NCBI RefSeq assembly: GCF_030272615.1 | Contig: NC_081414.1 | Span: 519,321,185-519,385,184 of the forward strand | Direction: 5' to 3' | Source of the DNA: Cryptomeria japonica | Taxonomy: Eukaryota; Streptophyta; Pinopsida; Cupressales; Cupressaceae | DNA length: 64,000 nt | Part shown: piece by piece, positions 11,266 through 21,342 of the stretch | Layout: every line of letters starts with the position of its first letter | Position numbering within the stretch: the first letter of the stretch is position 1 | The notes under the pieces: generated by a model | Seen by the model: only the letters and a program-made list of their open reading frames with translations | Databases searched by the model: none | Told to the model about the DNA's origin: nothing | Position numbers and translations under genes: made by a program

Positions 11266-11817
11266 AAAAGTCCTCTTTTGCATCCCCTGTGGGCCCCACA
11301 ATGTCCCGCAAACGAGTCAACTTCATCAAATTGAAAACATGGGTTTTTGAGACACATACCACTTCTCCTGTATCATCTGGTCATCTAAATGTGCATACAC
11401 GTTCTCCAAGGTGATCTGCCATTGGAATGTTCACCATCTCTCTGCAAGTGTCCTTGTCCAGAGCAACAAATACTCCTCTTTAGCTAGTGCAAATGAGCAA
11501 TTTTCCACCTCTTGGTCTCCTTTATAGCTCTTTGTCATTGCATAGATGGACGTGCATCTTCTCCATCTTATGTTGGTTGCGGTCTTTTGCACCTTCAATT
11601 GCTTGTCCTTCATGCATCCGATCTCCGATTGTCAGTCCGTTCGATCCTATCATTTTTATCGATCAATTGGCCTCTTTTCTGCATGTTTCCGGCCAATTCC
11701 TCGAGGGGGCATGCATATGTCATTGTTATTGTCTGGGGCATTTTCATATGTCATTGTTAGCATCTGGGGCATTTTCATTATTGCTCTTTGAAACAACGCT
11801 TAAAATTGCATTGTCTC
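11266..11817 (+). other. region before the 3' LTR of element A
   Basis: No coding frame is supported. Two 31-bp units containing CATTGTTA and TCTGGGGCATTTTC lie at 11715-11776. Confidence 0.4.
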
Positions 11818-11831
11818 AAAGAGGGGCAAAA
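11818..11831 (+). promoter_or_regulatory. polypurine tract of element A
   Basis: AAAGAGGGGCAAAA directly precedes the TG of the right LTR. This is the expected plus-strand primer site, and it fixes the element's orientation as plus. Confidence 0.75.
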
Positions 11832-13410
11832 TGTAGACACCTAAAAATGGTCAACGCTTGCGAGGTCATACTTTAACATTTGCGCATTGCCTCATTTTAG
11901 GTTTTTGCATCGCATTAACATTTCTCCTATGTCACGCACTTGGTTTTTATCATTTGTGAACATCGAGTCATTCTTCTACATTCTTCATTCTGTCTCGCTC
12001 TCGAATTTGGTCTTGTCGACAACACTATCCAGTCATGATTTTAATCGATCTTATCCTATTGCATCAATGTGCGTGCTTATTTTTCATCATTTTGGACATC
12101 ATCAATCCTAATTAGGGTTTTGTCCTCTTATCGATTTATCATCAATCTTATCATTTTGGACATCGTCAATCCTAATTAGGGTTTTGTCCTCTTATCGATT
12201 TGTCATCAATCTTTATCATTTTCAATCTTGTCATTTTGCGATCGATTTGTCATCGGTCGTTGTCATGTTCGATCTTGTCATTTTGCGATCAATTCGTCAT
12301 TGATCGTGGTCATTTTCAATCTTGTCATTTTGTATCAATTTATCATCATCTCTTGTCATCTTGTTCGATCTTGTCATTTTGCAATCGATTTGTTATCGAT
12401 CATTGTCTGTCTCAATTATGTCAATTTGGATCAACTTGTCATTGTTCCTCGTCAATTGGCACATTTATCAAATCATTTATCACATTGGTCATTTATCAAT
12501 GCAAAATCAAAATCATGATTGACATTAATTATCTTCAATCAAGACCTAATTGTCATCCTCACATTGCTAATTCATCTTCTAGGGTTTTGTGATTTAGTCA
12601 TTTAACCTTGCTTATCATTTTCTTCCTTTAGGATTAATAAATTACTTATTTATCCTAAGTCTTCTCATTACAATTAAATCTTCATTTAATTGGCTAATTA
12701 TTCCTCTTTGTGAGTTAATTAATAAATGAAAGATTATTAATTAATTTACCTAATTTCAAATTCCTAATTTCCATCAATTTCCTAATTTCTTAATTTTCTA
12801 ATTCCTAATTTCATTTTCCTCCTATTTCTCTCCTAAATTCATGGAAATGACATGTCAATTTGTCATAAATTTGTCATAATTGACAATTAATCAATTTTGA
12901 CATAGAAGTTGTCATAATTTGTCATAAATTATCAATCAACAAATTTTGCATAGAAGGTGCATAATTTGTCATAATTTGTCATAATTGACATAATTGATTT
13001 GCAATTTCCATTTTAATTGAATCATGCTAATCTTGTCATCTCTCCAATTCTTCTATAAATTGGATGATTTTCTTCAATCAAATCCCTTAATTGGTAATTG
13101 GTAATTGATAATCAGGCTATCGAATTTATGCTTCTAGTACTCTTGATCAAAAATCCCGTCTACTTGCTTTCAATTGTGTGTGCACTTGTAGGTGAGATCC
13201 ACAACTATTTGGAGAGGAAAGAAGAACAATGGAGCCGCATGAAGGAGCATTCAAATCGTGTCTATGGTTTGCATAATTTCTAGTTTTGTATGCTTTGTTT
13301 CATGTCTCTATTGAGTATGTCTTAGGATAGATTCATTGCAATGAATGCATTTGTGATTGAGCTATTAGTTTTTATAATGTTTGTGATGATTTCCTATTTC
13401 CTAACGTACA
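11832..13410 (+). repeat. 3' LTR of element A
   Basis: This 1579-bp LTR is nearly identical to 2018-3634. Differences are mostly transitions, plus absence of one 38-bp unit of the TTGTCATAATT array. The TATA-like box is at 13054-13060. Confidence 0.9.
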
Positions 13411-13427
13411 CAAATGATTCATCCATT

Positions 13428-13446
13428 AGTGAAAACCAATTTGTGG
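13428..13446 (+). other. double-hairpin motif (copy 4, compensated stem)
   Basis: GAAA is followed by CCA-ATTTG-TGG in place of CCTG-GCAAA-CAGG. The stem is kept with a changed base pair (T-A to A-T) and a different loop, and CGC follows. This is the only copy here with a compensatory change. Confidence 0.45.
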
Positions 13447-14033
13447 CGCTATGGACAAGTACCTTGGTGAAAACCTCCATACAGATGCCAAGGTAAATAA
13501 CCAGATCCATTGTCTATCAGGTTGATATTGCAAGCACCCTCCATCTAGTCCACCCATTCACAACATTCCTTCCCTTTTGCCTCCCAATAAAACCTGCGTA
13601 TGATGATGAGGCTTCGCCTGAGTCATGAATAAGGAATGTCCCATCAAACTGAGCTTTTGTGCCTCTGTGTGACCTTCAAGAAGTCTTGAGAAAGAAGTCA
13701 TAACTCCACAAGTCAATCTTCAAAACCATAGGATCACATGTCTAATCCAAAAGTCCACTTTTCCCTAGGGATGAATCTTTCCCTCACCTGGCAACCTAAT
13801 CCTCCATCATAATCCTACTCTTGGCGAGAGATATCAAGTTGGTCATGAGTGAGTGACTTGTTTGACTTATTGGATTTTCATTTAGACTTGCATCTTTTTC
13901 CCTACGACTGCAACTATCTATGACTGCCTAGATTTGCCATATCTAGGTATGTTACAATAGCTGCATATTGGGGCATATTTTCATAGCATGGCATATTTTG
14001 GATCTCTCTTGTATAAACCGGCGACCTGGTACT

Positions 14034-14049
14034 AGTGTTTATTAACACT
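14034..14049 (+). other. hairpin AGTGTT-TATT-AACACT
   Basis: Perfect 6-bp inverted repeat with a 4-base loop. A second hairpin with the same stem but loop TCTC lies 84 bp downstream at 14118-14133. Confidence 0.5.
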
Positions 14050-14117
14050 TACTTCTCATGTACAAGAGGTATCGGTGTGTTTGAGGGTTTCCTTCCACGT
14101 ACCCACAACCTTGTATT

Positions 14118-14133
14118 AGTGTTTCTCAACACT
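14118..14133 (+). other. hairpin AGTGTT-TCTC-AACACT
   Basis: Same stem as the hairpin at 14034-14049 with a different 4-base loop, in a similar local context (GTACTAGTGTTT versus GTATTAGTGTTT). Confidence 0.5.
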
Positions 14134-15234
14134 TGCATAGCTGTGTGTAAGGAATTCCCATTTGTTTAAGAGTCAGTCCATGCCTTGGGTTTCTCATGGC
14201 ATCTTGATTTCTATAATCAGTGGTGCAAGTCACCCAAGGCAATATCAAACTAGGTTGGCTCTCCACATTTTTTTTGTCCACAAAATTTCTCCATCATTCC
14301 ATAAAATCCTAAACTCAATAATCCCATGGAGTCCTCAATTTCCTCCATTTCCCATTTATTCTATATTCTTCTATCTAAGATCATTGTGTTATTATTAGCA
14401 TATTCCCTCTTTATTATTCATTCACATCATATAAATTGCATTACTTATTTTATTTAGATAGTCATTTTTCACAAAACATTTTAACGTTACACTTAGGCTG
14501 CATCACATAAATAAAAGATACTTGTTCATCCATATAACATTACATCTAGATTGCATCATAAAATCCATCACACATTTGCATATACGCACATCAAAAAACA
14601 TAAGTCACTCATCTTGCATCCACAAACGTGTCAGCAATAGATCATAAACATACATGTATAAGCGTCCACTATGCATCACAAATAGGTCAGCACAACATAT
14701 CCATAATTGCATCCATATATTGCATCACAAGAAAAACAAAGAGTCCATCATAATTAAAAAGTACACATCATCTATCATCATCAAATCATGTATATATATA
14801 TATATAAAGAGGTAAATGTGTCTGTCATAATACAATGATCGCCCTAAAGGGTCAAAATATGATACACAAGCATAACAAAAAGCTAGCTCTCCCCTGTTGT
14901 CTCTCCACCCCCCTCTGTTGTACCTCCCCCACCTGATCCTCCTGCCCCCCCTACTGGTGGCTGAACACCCACTGATCCCCCTGTCTACTGACTCTGAGTC
15001 GACCGTTGACTATGGGTATTGTGAGACCACACACTCTTAGTGTAAGAGGCTACTCATTGTGCTATAGGCACTTCTCTGTGATATAGACCCCTATAATACT
15101 ATGCCTCTTGAGTTTCCCTCTCTGCCCTCTCCCACTACTACATATTATCAGAAAATATATGCGCCAATCCTACAGGAACCAATGCTTGGTGGGTTGTGTC
15201 CCTTTCCCCCCGTAGCCGTGTCACATCCACCTCC

Positions 15235-16700
15235 GCCATCTTTATACTCTATCTTGTAACCCCTCTAACTGGGCATCTTGCCAACAAATGGCATCCTGAA
15301 GCCCTACAATGGCTATCCCTATCCAGGCCTCCTCTAGCATCCTCTTTGACTCCTCTCTCTCCCCCCTCAAGGCATCCACCTTTGTCCTGGCAGTATGGAG
15401 ACTCTCTATCAAATCAGCTATCTCCTATGTCAACCGCTCCACCTCAACCTCGATGCTCTCCCTCTGAGCCCTCTCTACCCATAGATCATCCTCTATGGAA
15501 TGAAGCCTCGCTCGAAAACTATCCTGCTCCTACTATAAATGGTCAAAATTAGCCTGTGTTGATCCACCCCTCTCCTCCCCCTATGCCTTAGGATTATCCA
15601 TAGGTACAACCTCCTCTCTCGCCAACTACAGCCTCTACAACCTCTCCCACTAGGGCATCCTCTCCCTCTCCCTCTCCCTCCTTTGGATCCCTCCTCCACA
15701 CAACCTGGACTCTCCTCTATTGTTTGCCCACACCACACCCTGGGCCAACTACAACTCTCTCTCCTAGGCCATCATTCTCCCCACCCACCACCTGATCAAC
15801 CCCTAGCTACAACTCCTCATCATCCAAAACCCTAGGAATGGTAAGCTGCATTGGCAAGTGCCCCTCCCACTAGCTCTTGTATCCACCTGTCATGCCCGGA
15901 TCCTCCCCTGCCCCCATCCACTCATCCTAGACCAAATGAAATGTCGGCTAGAAGCTAGTCTGGCCCTCCAAGGGATTCACTATAGGGCCTCAATACCTCA
16001 TCTCCCATGTAATCTGGGGATACACTGGAATATCCCCCACTATATCCTATACCTGCTCAAGTTGTTGGGCCACCCTGAATGGAGCATAATACTCCATGAT
16101 ATTTATAGATCTCCCAAACATCCACATCTCCACTCCTGCCCAGTGCAACTACCAATCATCCCCGCCTCTCACATCCCAAAAAGGGTCTCCATGTGAACTG
16201 CGCCAGCTCATCCAAATCCTCCTCCAAAACCACATAGACGTTGTATGTGTATAGTGCAGTAGTCCCCTATATCTGTCCACAAATAGCTGTCATGACCACC
16301 TATCTTGTACCCTCAGTGGTCGAGTCATTGCAATATGCTCCCACGCCCTAATGTGCAGAAGTGTGACCCCTACAGATAAATTGGCATACTCTCTGTAGAC
16401 CACCATATGCATATCATGATATAGCTGGGCTAGCATTGCCACGCCCCATGCATATTGCTGGCCATCATGCAACCTAAAGTATAAACATCTACTCCATCCA
16501 AGAGGGAATCCATGTCCATCCAAATCCAGAATGATTCACCCACTTAGAAATCCACAAATCACCAAAGCCAATTGAGAAATCCGTCGAACACCCATTGCCC
16601 GACCCAAGTGCATCCTACTCCTGTCTAACATAGGTTGCATCTCATACTCGCACACCTCCTGCAAATAAAAATCAGCCGCATCTAACTGATACTCGAGTAT
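15235..16700 (-). pseudogene. antisense plant-mobile-domain-like ORF of the Tat element, decayed
   Basis: On the minus strand one frame starting at 16700 gives about 270 readable residues with scattered stops. It includes FRLHDGQQYAWGVAMLAQLY, then VVYREYANLSVGVTLLHIRA with AWEHIAMTRPLR, then a WRRIWMSW and YYAPFRVAQQLEQV region. I recognise this as the plant mobile (aminotransferase-like) domain found in MAIN-like proteins and carried by some Tat gypsy elements. Further on, after at least one frameshift, 15482-15235 encodes a heptad-like segment (VEVERLT, EIADLIESLHTARTKVDAL), a coiled coil. It lies antisense between pol and the missing 3' LTR, as the extra ORFs of Retand-type Tat elements do. 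Copia sequence replaces everything beyond 16701. The product is not functional. Confidence 0.7.
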
Positions 16701-16701
16701 A

Positions 16702-17379
16702 CAATGTTGTGGAGGATCCTTAAGTGAAGATGAGATTGTTTCTAAAGTTTTAAGAGCATTGCCACTGGCATATAAAATGAAATTAACTACTATTAATGAA
16801 TCAAGAATGATGCCTAATACATCAGTATCTAGAGATACCTTGGTTGGAAAATTTTTAGCTTTTGAGCTTGAGGAATTTGGTCATGTTGCTACAATTAAAA
16901 CATATTTAGCTTTCAAAGCATCATCATCATCTGCAGCATCATCATCATCATCTGAGAAATCTGATTGGAAAGCACTTTATGCAAGAGAACTTGAAGACAT
17001 CAGAAGAGAAAATGAAGAACTTGACGAGCTTGAAGCACTATTTGCAAGAAAAATGCCTAAAGGTCTAGTTGGAAGTAAGTATGAAGGTAAAGCACCTTTT
17101 AAATTTTTTAACTACAATAAAATTGGTCATATGGCATTTAGGTGTCCTGATAGACATGCAAGATTAAGAGAAGAAGCTAAAAGAACATCTAAGCCTAACC
17201 TTGAATATGAGAGATATAGATTTAAGAAGAATAGAGACAAATCATGTTACTGTGTTGATGAAGGAGTTACTGATGAAACTGATGAGGAACCGATAGACAA
17301 TGGATGGTATTTTTTTTTCTATAATAGAAGATCAACCGACACCTACTATAAAACCGGTAGAGTAGGCCCTGGCAACTAA
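16702..17379 (+). pseudogene. copia gag, C-terminal part
   Basis: Starting at 16702 the frame reads GGSLSEDEIVSKVLRALP and continues through a UBN2-type gag segment, a Ser-rich linker (about 16918-16960) and a nucleocapsid knuckle at 17104-17145. The knuckle should be CX2CX4HX4C, but its first two Cys are Phe (17104) and Tyr (17113), while His and the last Cys remain. Zinc binding is therefore lost. The frame ends at 17379. The protease that follows is in another frame, so there is a frameshift, probably at the T-run near 17312-17319. The N-terminal half is absent because of the junction at 16701. Confidence 0.85.
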
Positions 17380-18325
17380 AATTGAAGAAAAGGATGAATG
17401 GATCATTGATTCTAGATGTCCACATCATATGACTAATGATAAAAGTAAATTGTTAACTTTTCAAGAATACAATGGAGGTATACTAAGATTTGGGAATGAT
17501 AAAGCTTGTTTGATCAAAGGAAAAGACACTATATCTTCTGATGGTAAGCACAATACTGACAATATTTATTATGTTGAAGGTTTGAAGCATAATCTTTTGA
17601 GTGTTGGTCAATTAGTTGAAAAGGGATTTCAGTTACAATTCAAGAATGGTAAATGCAAAATCATGAATAGAACTGGTTTTGAAATTGCAACTGGTAATCA
17701 GACTAGAGGTAATATCTTTCATTTGAATAACAATGAGAAGACAAGTTTGATTGCACATATTGATGAAATTTGGTTATGGCATAAGAGACTTTGTCATGTA
17801 AATTTTGATTATATTGTAAAGATCAGTACAACTAAGGCTGTAAGGGATTTACCTAAGATTGTAAAACCTCACAATCTGGTATGTAAGGAATGTCAATTTG
17901 GAAAATAAGTTAGAACAACTTTTAAGAGTATTCCAGAGAAATCCAATAATGTTCTTTATTTAATTCATATTGATTTATGTGGTCCAACAAGAACTAGAAG
18001 TCTACAAGGAGATAGATATTTTATGCTAATCATTGATGATTATTCTAGAATGTGTTGGGTTAATTTTCTCAGGGAGAAATCAAAAGCTTTTGGGAAATTC
18101 AAAATATTCAAGGTAATGGTAGAGAATGAAACCGGTAAGAAAATCAAATGTTTAGGGTTAGATCAAGGAGGTGAATTCACATCTAAGTAATTTAATACAT
18201 TCTATGAAGTGAATGGAATCAAAAGACAACTATCAACACCTCAGGACCTCGAGCATAATGAAGTTGTGGAAAGGAAGAACAAAACTATTCTGGATGCAGC
18301 TGGAAGCATGATATCATAGCAAACC
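17366..18325 (+). pseudogene. copia protease and integrase, broken
   Basis: The protease site reads WIIDSRC (DSR at 17408-17416) where copia elements have DSG, so the catalytic loop is altered. The pre-integrase zinc region follows (HKRLCHVN ... CKECQFGK), then the integrase core: HIDLCGP, LDQGGEF and NEVVERKN, so the DDE residues themselves seem present. In-frame stops lie at 17906-17908 and 18188-18190 (TAA). A frameshift near 18315-18325 moves the rest of the integrase to the next segment. It is inactive. Confidence 0.85.
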
Positions 18326-19146
18326 TAGCTCATGTGTATTGGAGAGAAGTGATGAATTCAACGATTTACACATTCAACAGAGTTCACAGCAAAGGTGAAA
18401 CCGGTAAGACCCCTCATGAACTATGGTTTGGTAATACTCCTACTCTCAAATATTTCAGAATATTTGGAAGCAAATGTTATATTAGGAGATATGAGTATAT
18501 TGGTAAATTTGATCCTAGAAGTGATGAAGGAATATATCTTAGTTATTCATCTAAGTGCAAATGATATAGATGTTTTAATAAAAGATTACAAAAAATCATT
18601 GAGAGTGCAAATGTGAAGATTGATGAAAACTCTAGAAGAGATTCAAGGTCTATGGACTCTGAACCGACAGTTGAGATTATCATAAATGAACCTACACTGA
18701 GTGCACCGGTACAAAATGTTGATCCAGTCAGATCGACAAGATAAGAGAATTCCATAGTGACTGAAGAATAACAACAAGTGAATACAACCAGTTATGTAAG
18801 ATTGACTCACTTTGAAAGTCGGATATTTGGGAATAAGTATCAAGGCATTATGACTAGAGGAAGACTGGCAAATGAAGAGGTATGCTTAATTTCTCAAATT
18901 GAACCAACAACTATTTTTGAGGCATGTGAAGATAAACATTGGATTAAAGCTATGGAAGATGAATTGGAACAAATAGAAAAGAATAACACATGGACATTGG
19001 TTCCCTAGCCTAAAAACAAAAATGTAATTGGAACTAAATGGGTATTCATAAATAAACTTAATGAAGACGGTAAGGTAATCATAAATAAAAGAAGATTAGT
19101 GTGTAAGGGATATTCACAAAAAGAGGGAATTGATTACAATGAAACC
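18326..19146 (+). pseudogene. copia integrase C-terminus and start of reverse transcriptase
   Basis: After the frameshift the integrase C-terminal region is readable (HELWFGNTPTLKYFRIFGSK). A linker and the start of the reverse transcriptase follow (WIKAMEDELEQIEKNNTWTL, NVIGTKWVF, RLVCKGYSQ). Stops include 18562-18564 (TGA) and 19006-19008 (TAG). The frame is cut at 19146 by the solo LTR and resumes at 20464. Confidence 0.85.
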
Positions 19147-20463
19147 TATAGACACTTAAAAATAATTATTTTTATTATTTTTAATTTTTCACATAATTAA
19201 TTTATTAATTAATTATGCAAATTCCAATTCTCCTCAATATTAATTAATTATAATTAATATTTTCACTATAGTTGCAAATTCTAGTTCTCCTCATTATTAA
19301 TTAATTATAATTAATATTGTCACTATAGTATGTGATTGATTTATTTAATAAATCAACCCCTCTTTTTGTTCTAAAAATTAAATCTTCTCAAAATCCTCCC
19401 CTTAGCTAATTAATTTCAATTAATTAGTTAACCTACATGATTCCTAGAAATTATCTTCCTAATCCATCATTAACCTAATAAATTCTTGTAGAAATTCCCT
19501 AAACTTACTTAACCTTATTCTTCTAGTTTTTAATTCCCTCCACTCATTCTCTCTCCTAGTCAAATCCTCCTACAAATCCTATCGCACTTAATCTTTCCTC
19601 TAATCCCCTCCTAATGAGTTGCTAGTGGCTAATCATCATGATTACCCATAAAGTCAACTCCTTGTCCCTTGCATGCAAGCAATATCTTTAAATGCTCTTT
19701 TCCTAGGTGAATGTGAGATTTTCAAAATCTCACATTCCTCTAGGCATCTCCTCTCCCAAAGAATTTTTAATTCCTTCTTATTCCTCCAATCCCCATGATC
19801 ACCCCTTTTTGGAGAATTTTAAATTCTTCCTCCCCATTCTTCAAGGAATGTCCCATCCCTTGCTCTTCTTAAGGCACATTGAGAAGTCTTCCCAATACAA
19901 CTTGAGGAGTGTGGAGACAAGAAATGCCTTTAACACATATCTCTTGGTCTCCACACCCTCTCTTGGGACTTGTGTGAGCTCACAAGAAATCCTAGCCCTT
20001 CATCTTGGATCCATCCTAGCCATCCATTCTTCCTCTCCTCTTCCTATAAATTGAAGACTCTATCCCTACATTCACCATCTCCAAGTTTAGTAATCTTATG
20101 CTGCTAGTTTGAGCCTAGGAAAATCATCATAGCATCCTTGCCATGCCAAAATCATCTCTCATCCATACTTAATCATCTCATCCATATCATTCCTCAAAAT
20201 CCATCTTAATCCATTTGTGCACAAATATTTGGAGAGCCATCCACATCAAGCAACCTAAAGGAGGACATCAAGTGGAGCATCATCAAGGGGCGCCTTCACT
20301 TCATCAAGCTCAATCTGAAGGAGAGGTAAAAGGATTATGAGGTATATGCACATTGTTCATGTTTTTATGTGTTTTTGAGTTATGTCTTTGATTTCATATG
20401 CTTCTATGTTTGATTTGTGTATTTTCTAACTAATACACATCATCCTCCTTTTCACCCTCTTCA
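19147..20463 (+). mobile_element. solo LTR, 1317 bp, inserted in copia reverse transcriptase
   Basis: It is flanked by perfect 5-bp repeats AAACC (19142-19146 and 20464-20468). It starts TATAGACACTTAAAAAT, a decayed version of the TGTAGACACC start of element A's LTR, and ends TCTTCA. A TATA-like box (tataaat) is at 20045-20051, which suggests plus orientation. The first 350 bp is extremely AT-rich and contains two copies of a TTAATTATAATTAATATT block. It has no coding content. Cutting it out with one AAACC rejoins the copia frame. Confidence 0.88.
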
Positions 20464-20976
20464 AAACCTTTACACTGGTAGCTAGAATTGGGATGGTTAG
20501 ACTATTTCTAGCATTTACAGCACACAAGAACTATAAAGTATATCAAATGGATGTTAAATGTGCATTTCTGAATGGTGATCTTGAAGAGGAAGTTTACATT
20601 GAACAACCTAATGAATTTTCTTTGACAAATGACAAAGATATGGTTTGTAGATTAAGGAAAGATTTATATAGATTGAAGTAAGCTCCTAGAGCTTGGTATG
20701 CTAGATTGGACAAATATCTTTTGAAGCTTTGTTACACTAAAGGTAATGCTAACAACAACTTATATTTCAAAGTGACTAATGATGACATCTTGGTTATTGA
20801 AGTTTTTGTTGATGATATCATTTTTGGAGGAGAAGATGGATTATTTAAAAACTTTTCTAATAAGATGCAGGAAGAATTTGAATTGTCTATGATTGGGGAG
20901 ATAAAATTCTTTTTAGGATTGTAGATTTCACACGTTGATAAAGGTATATTAATATGTCAATCAAAGTACTTGAAGG
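20464..20976 (+). pseudogene. copia reverse transcriptase, middle part
   Basis: It continues the polymerase: VYQMDVKCAFLNGDLEEEVY, then APRAWYARLDKYL, then the catalytic FVDD at 20805-20816. Stops at 20679-20681 (TAA) and 20922-20924 (TAG) both fit loss of a Gln codon at conserved Gln positions. It is interrupted at 20976 by element C and resumes at 23826. Confidence 0.88.
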
Positions 20977-21332
20977 TATAGGAGTTGAGAAAATACAACA
21001 CCACGGGAGCTTGAAGATCTTCTGCAAGCCGAATAACCTGTTACAAGGAGAAGCAATGAAGCAAAATTTGAAGAACATACAAAACACAGAGAATATGCTC
21101 AAAAAGAGAGAGCTCAATATTCACAAAAATATGTAATGTGATTCTTACAATGAAAAGAAAGAACTCAACCTTTAATAGGTCAAGAAACCCTAAAAAGGGA
21201 AAACCTAGGTTTGCACATAATAATTAATTATATGTACCTAAAGTTAGCTTAAGTGTAAAAGAGATAAAGGGAACTTAAATAATTAAACAAAGAATGTTTA
21301 ATTAATCAAGTAAATACCCAAATACTCTAACA
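20977..21332 (-). repeat. 3' LTR of element C
   Basis: 356 bp, same length as its partner at 23465-23820. It begins TATAGGAG and ends CTCTAACA on the plus strand. Confidence 0.9.
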
Positions 21333-21342
21333 ACCCCCCTTA
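21333..21342 (-). promoter_or_regulatory. polypurine tract of element C
   Basis: On the minus strand AAGGGGGGT directly precedes the TGTTAGAG start of the LTR. Confidence 0.7.

Larger units (their letters stand above)
2018..13410 (+). mobile_element. Element A: complete non-autonomous LTR retrotransposon, 11.4 kb
   Basis: Two long direct repeats (2018-3634 and 11832-13410), both starting TGTAGACACC and ending CGTACA, bound an 8.2 kb interior. The flanks are CAAAC (2013-2017) and CAAAT (13411-13415), a 5-bp target duplication with one change. A purine tract lies just before the right LTR. The LTRs differ by roughly 18 substitutions by eye (about 1%) plus one 38-bp unit, so the insertion is recent. 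The interior holds a 2 kb leader, one intact 930-codon ORF and a 3.3 kb non-coding 3' region. I recognise no CCHC knuckle, protease, reverse transcriptase, RNase H or integrase. It sits inside a Tat element that shares its post-coding motif, which suggests a Tat-family helper. Confidence 0.88.
13411..15234 (+). other. 3' region of the host Tat element, resumed after element A
   Basis: The Tat element interrupted at 2017 continues here. It opens with the same ATTCATCCA context seen before the motif in element A, then the double-hairpin motif (13428-13446) and a second GGT-GAAA-ACC copy at 13466-13475. No sense frame carries a recognisable domain. 14788-14806 is a short TA run. From about 14880 the sequence is C-rich and probably corresponds to the low-complexity tail of the antisense ORF listed next. 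Confidence 0.55.

Noticed and set aside
15196-15738. Plus- and minus-strand Pro/Gly-Arg-rich frames
   Set aside because: They are shadow frames of the decayed antisense mobile-domain ORF in C/T-rich sequence. The heptad-like frame is the meaningful one.
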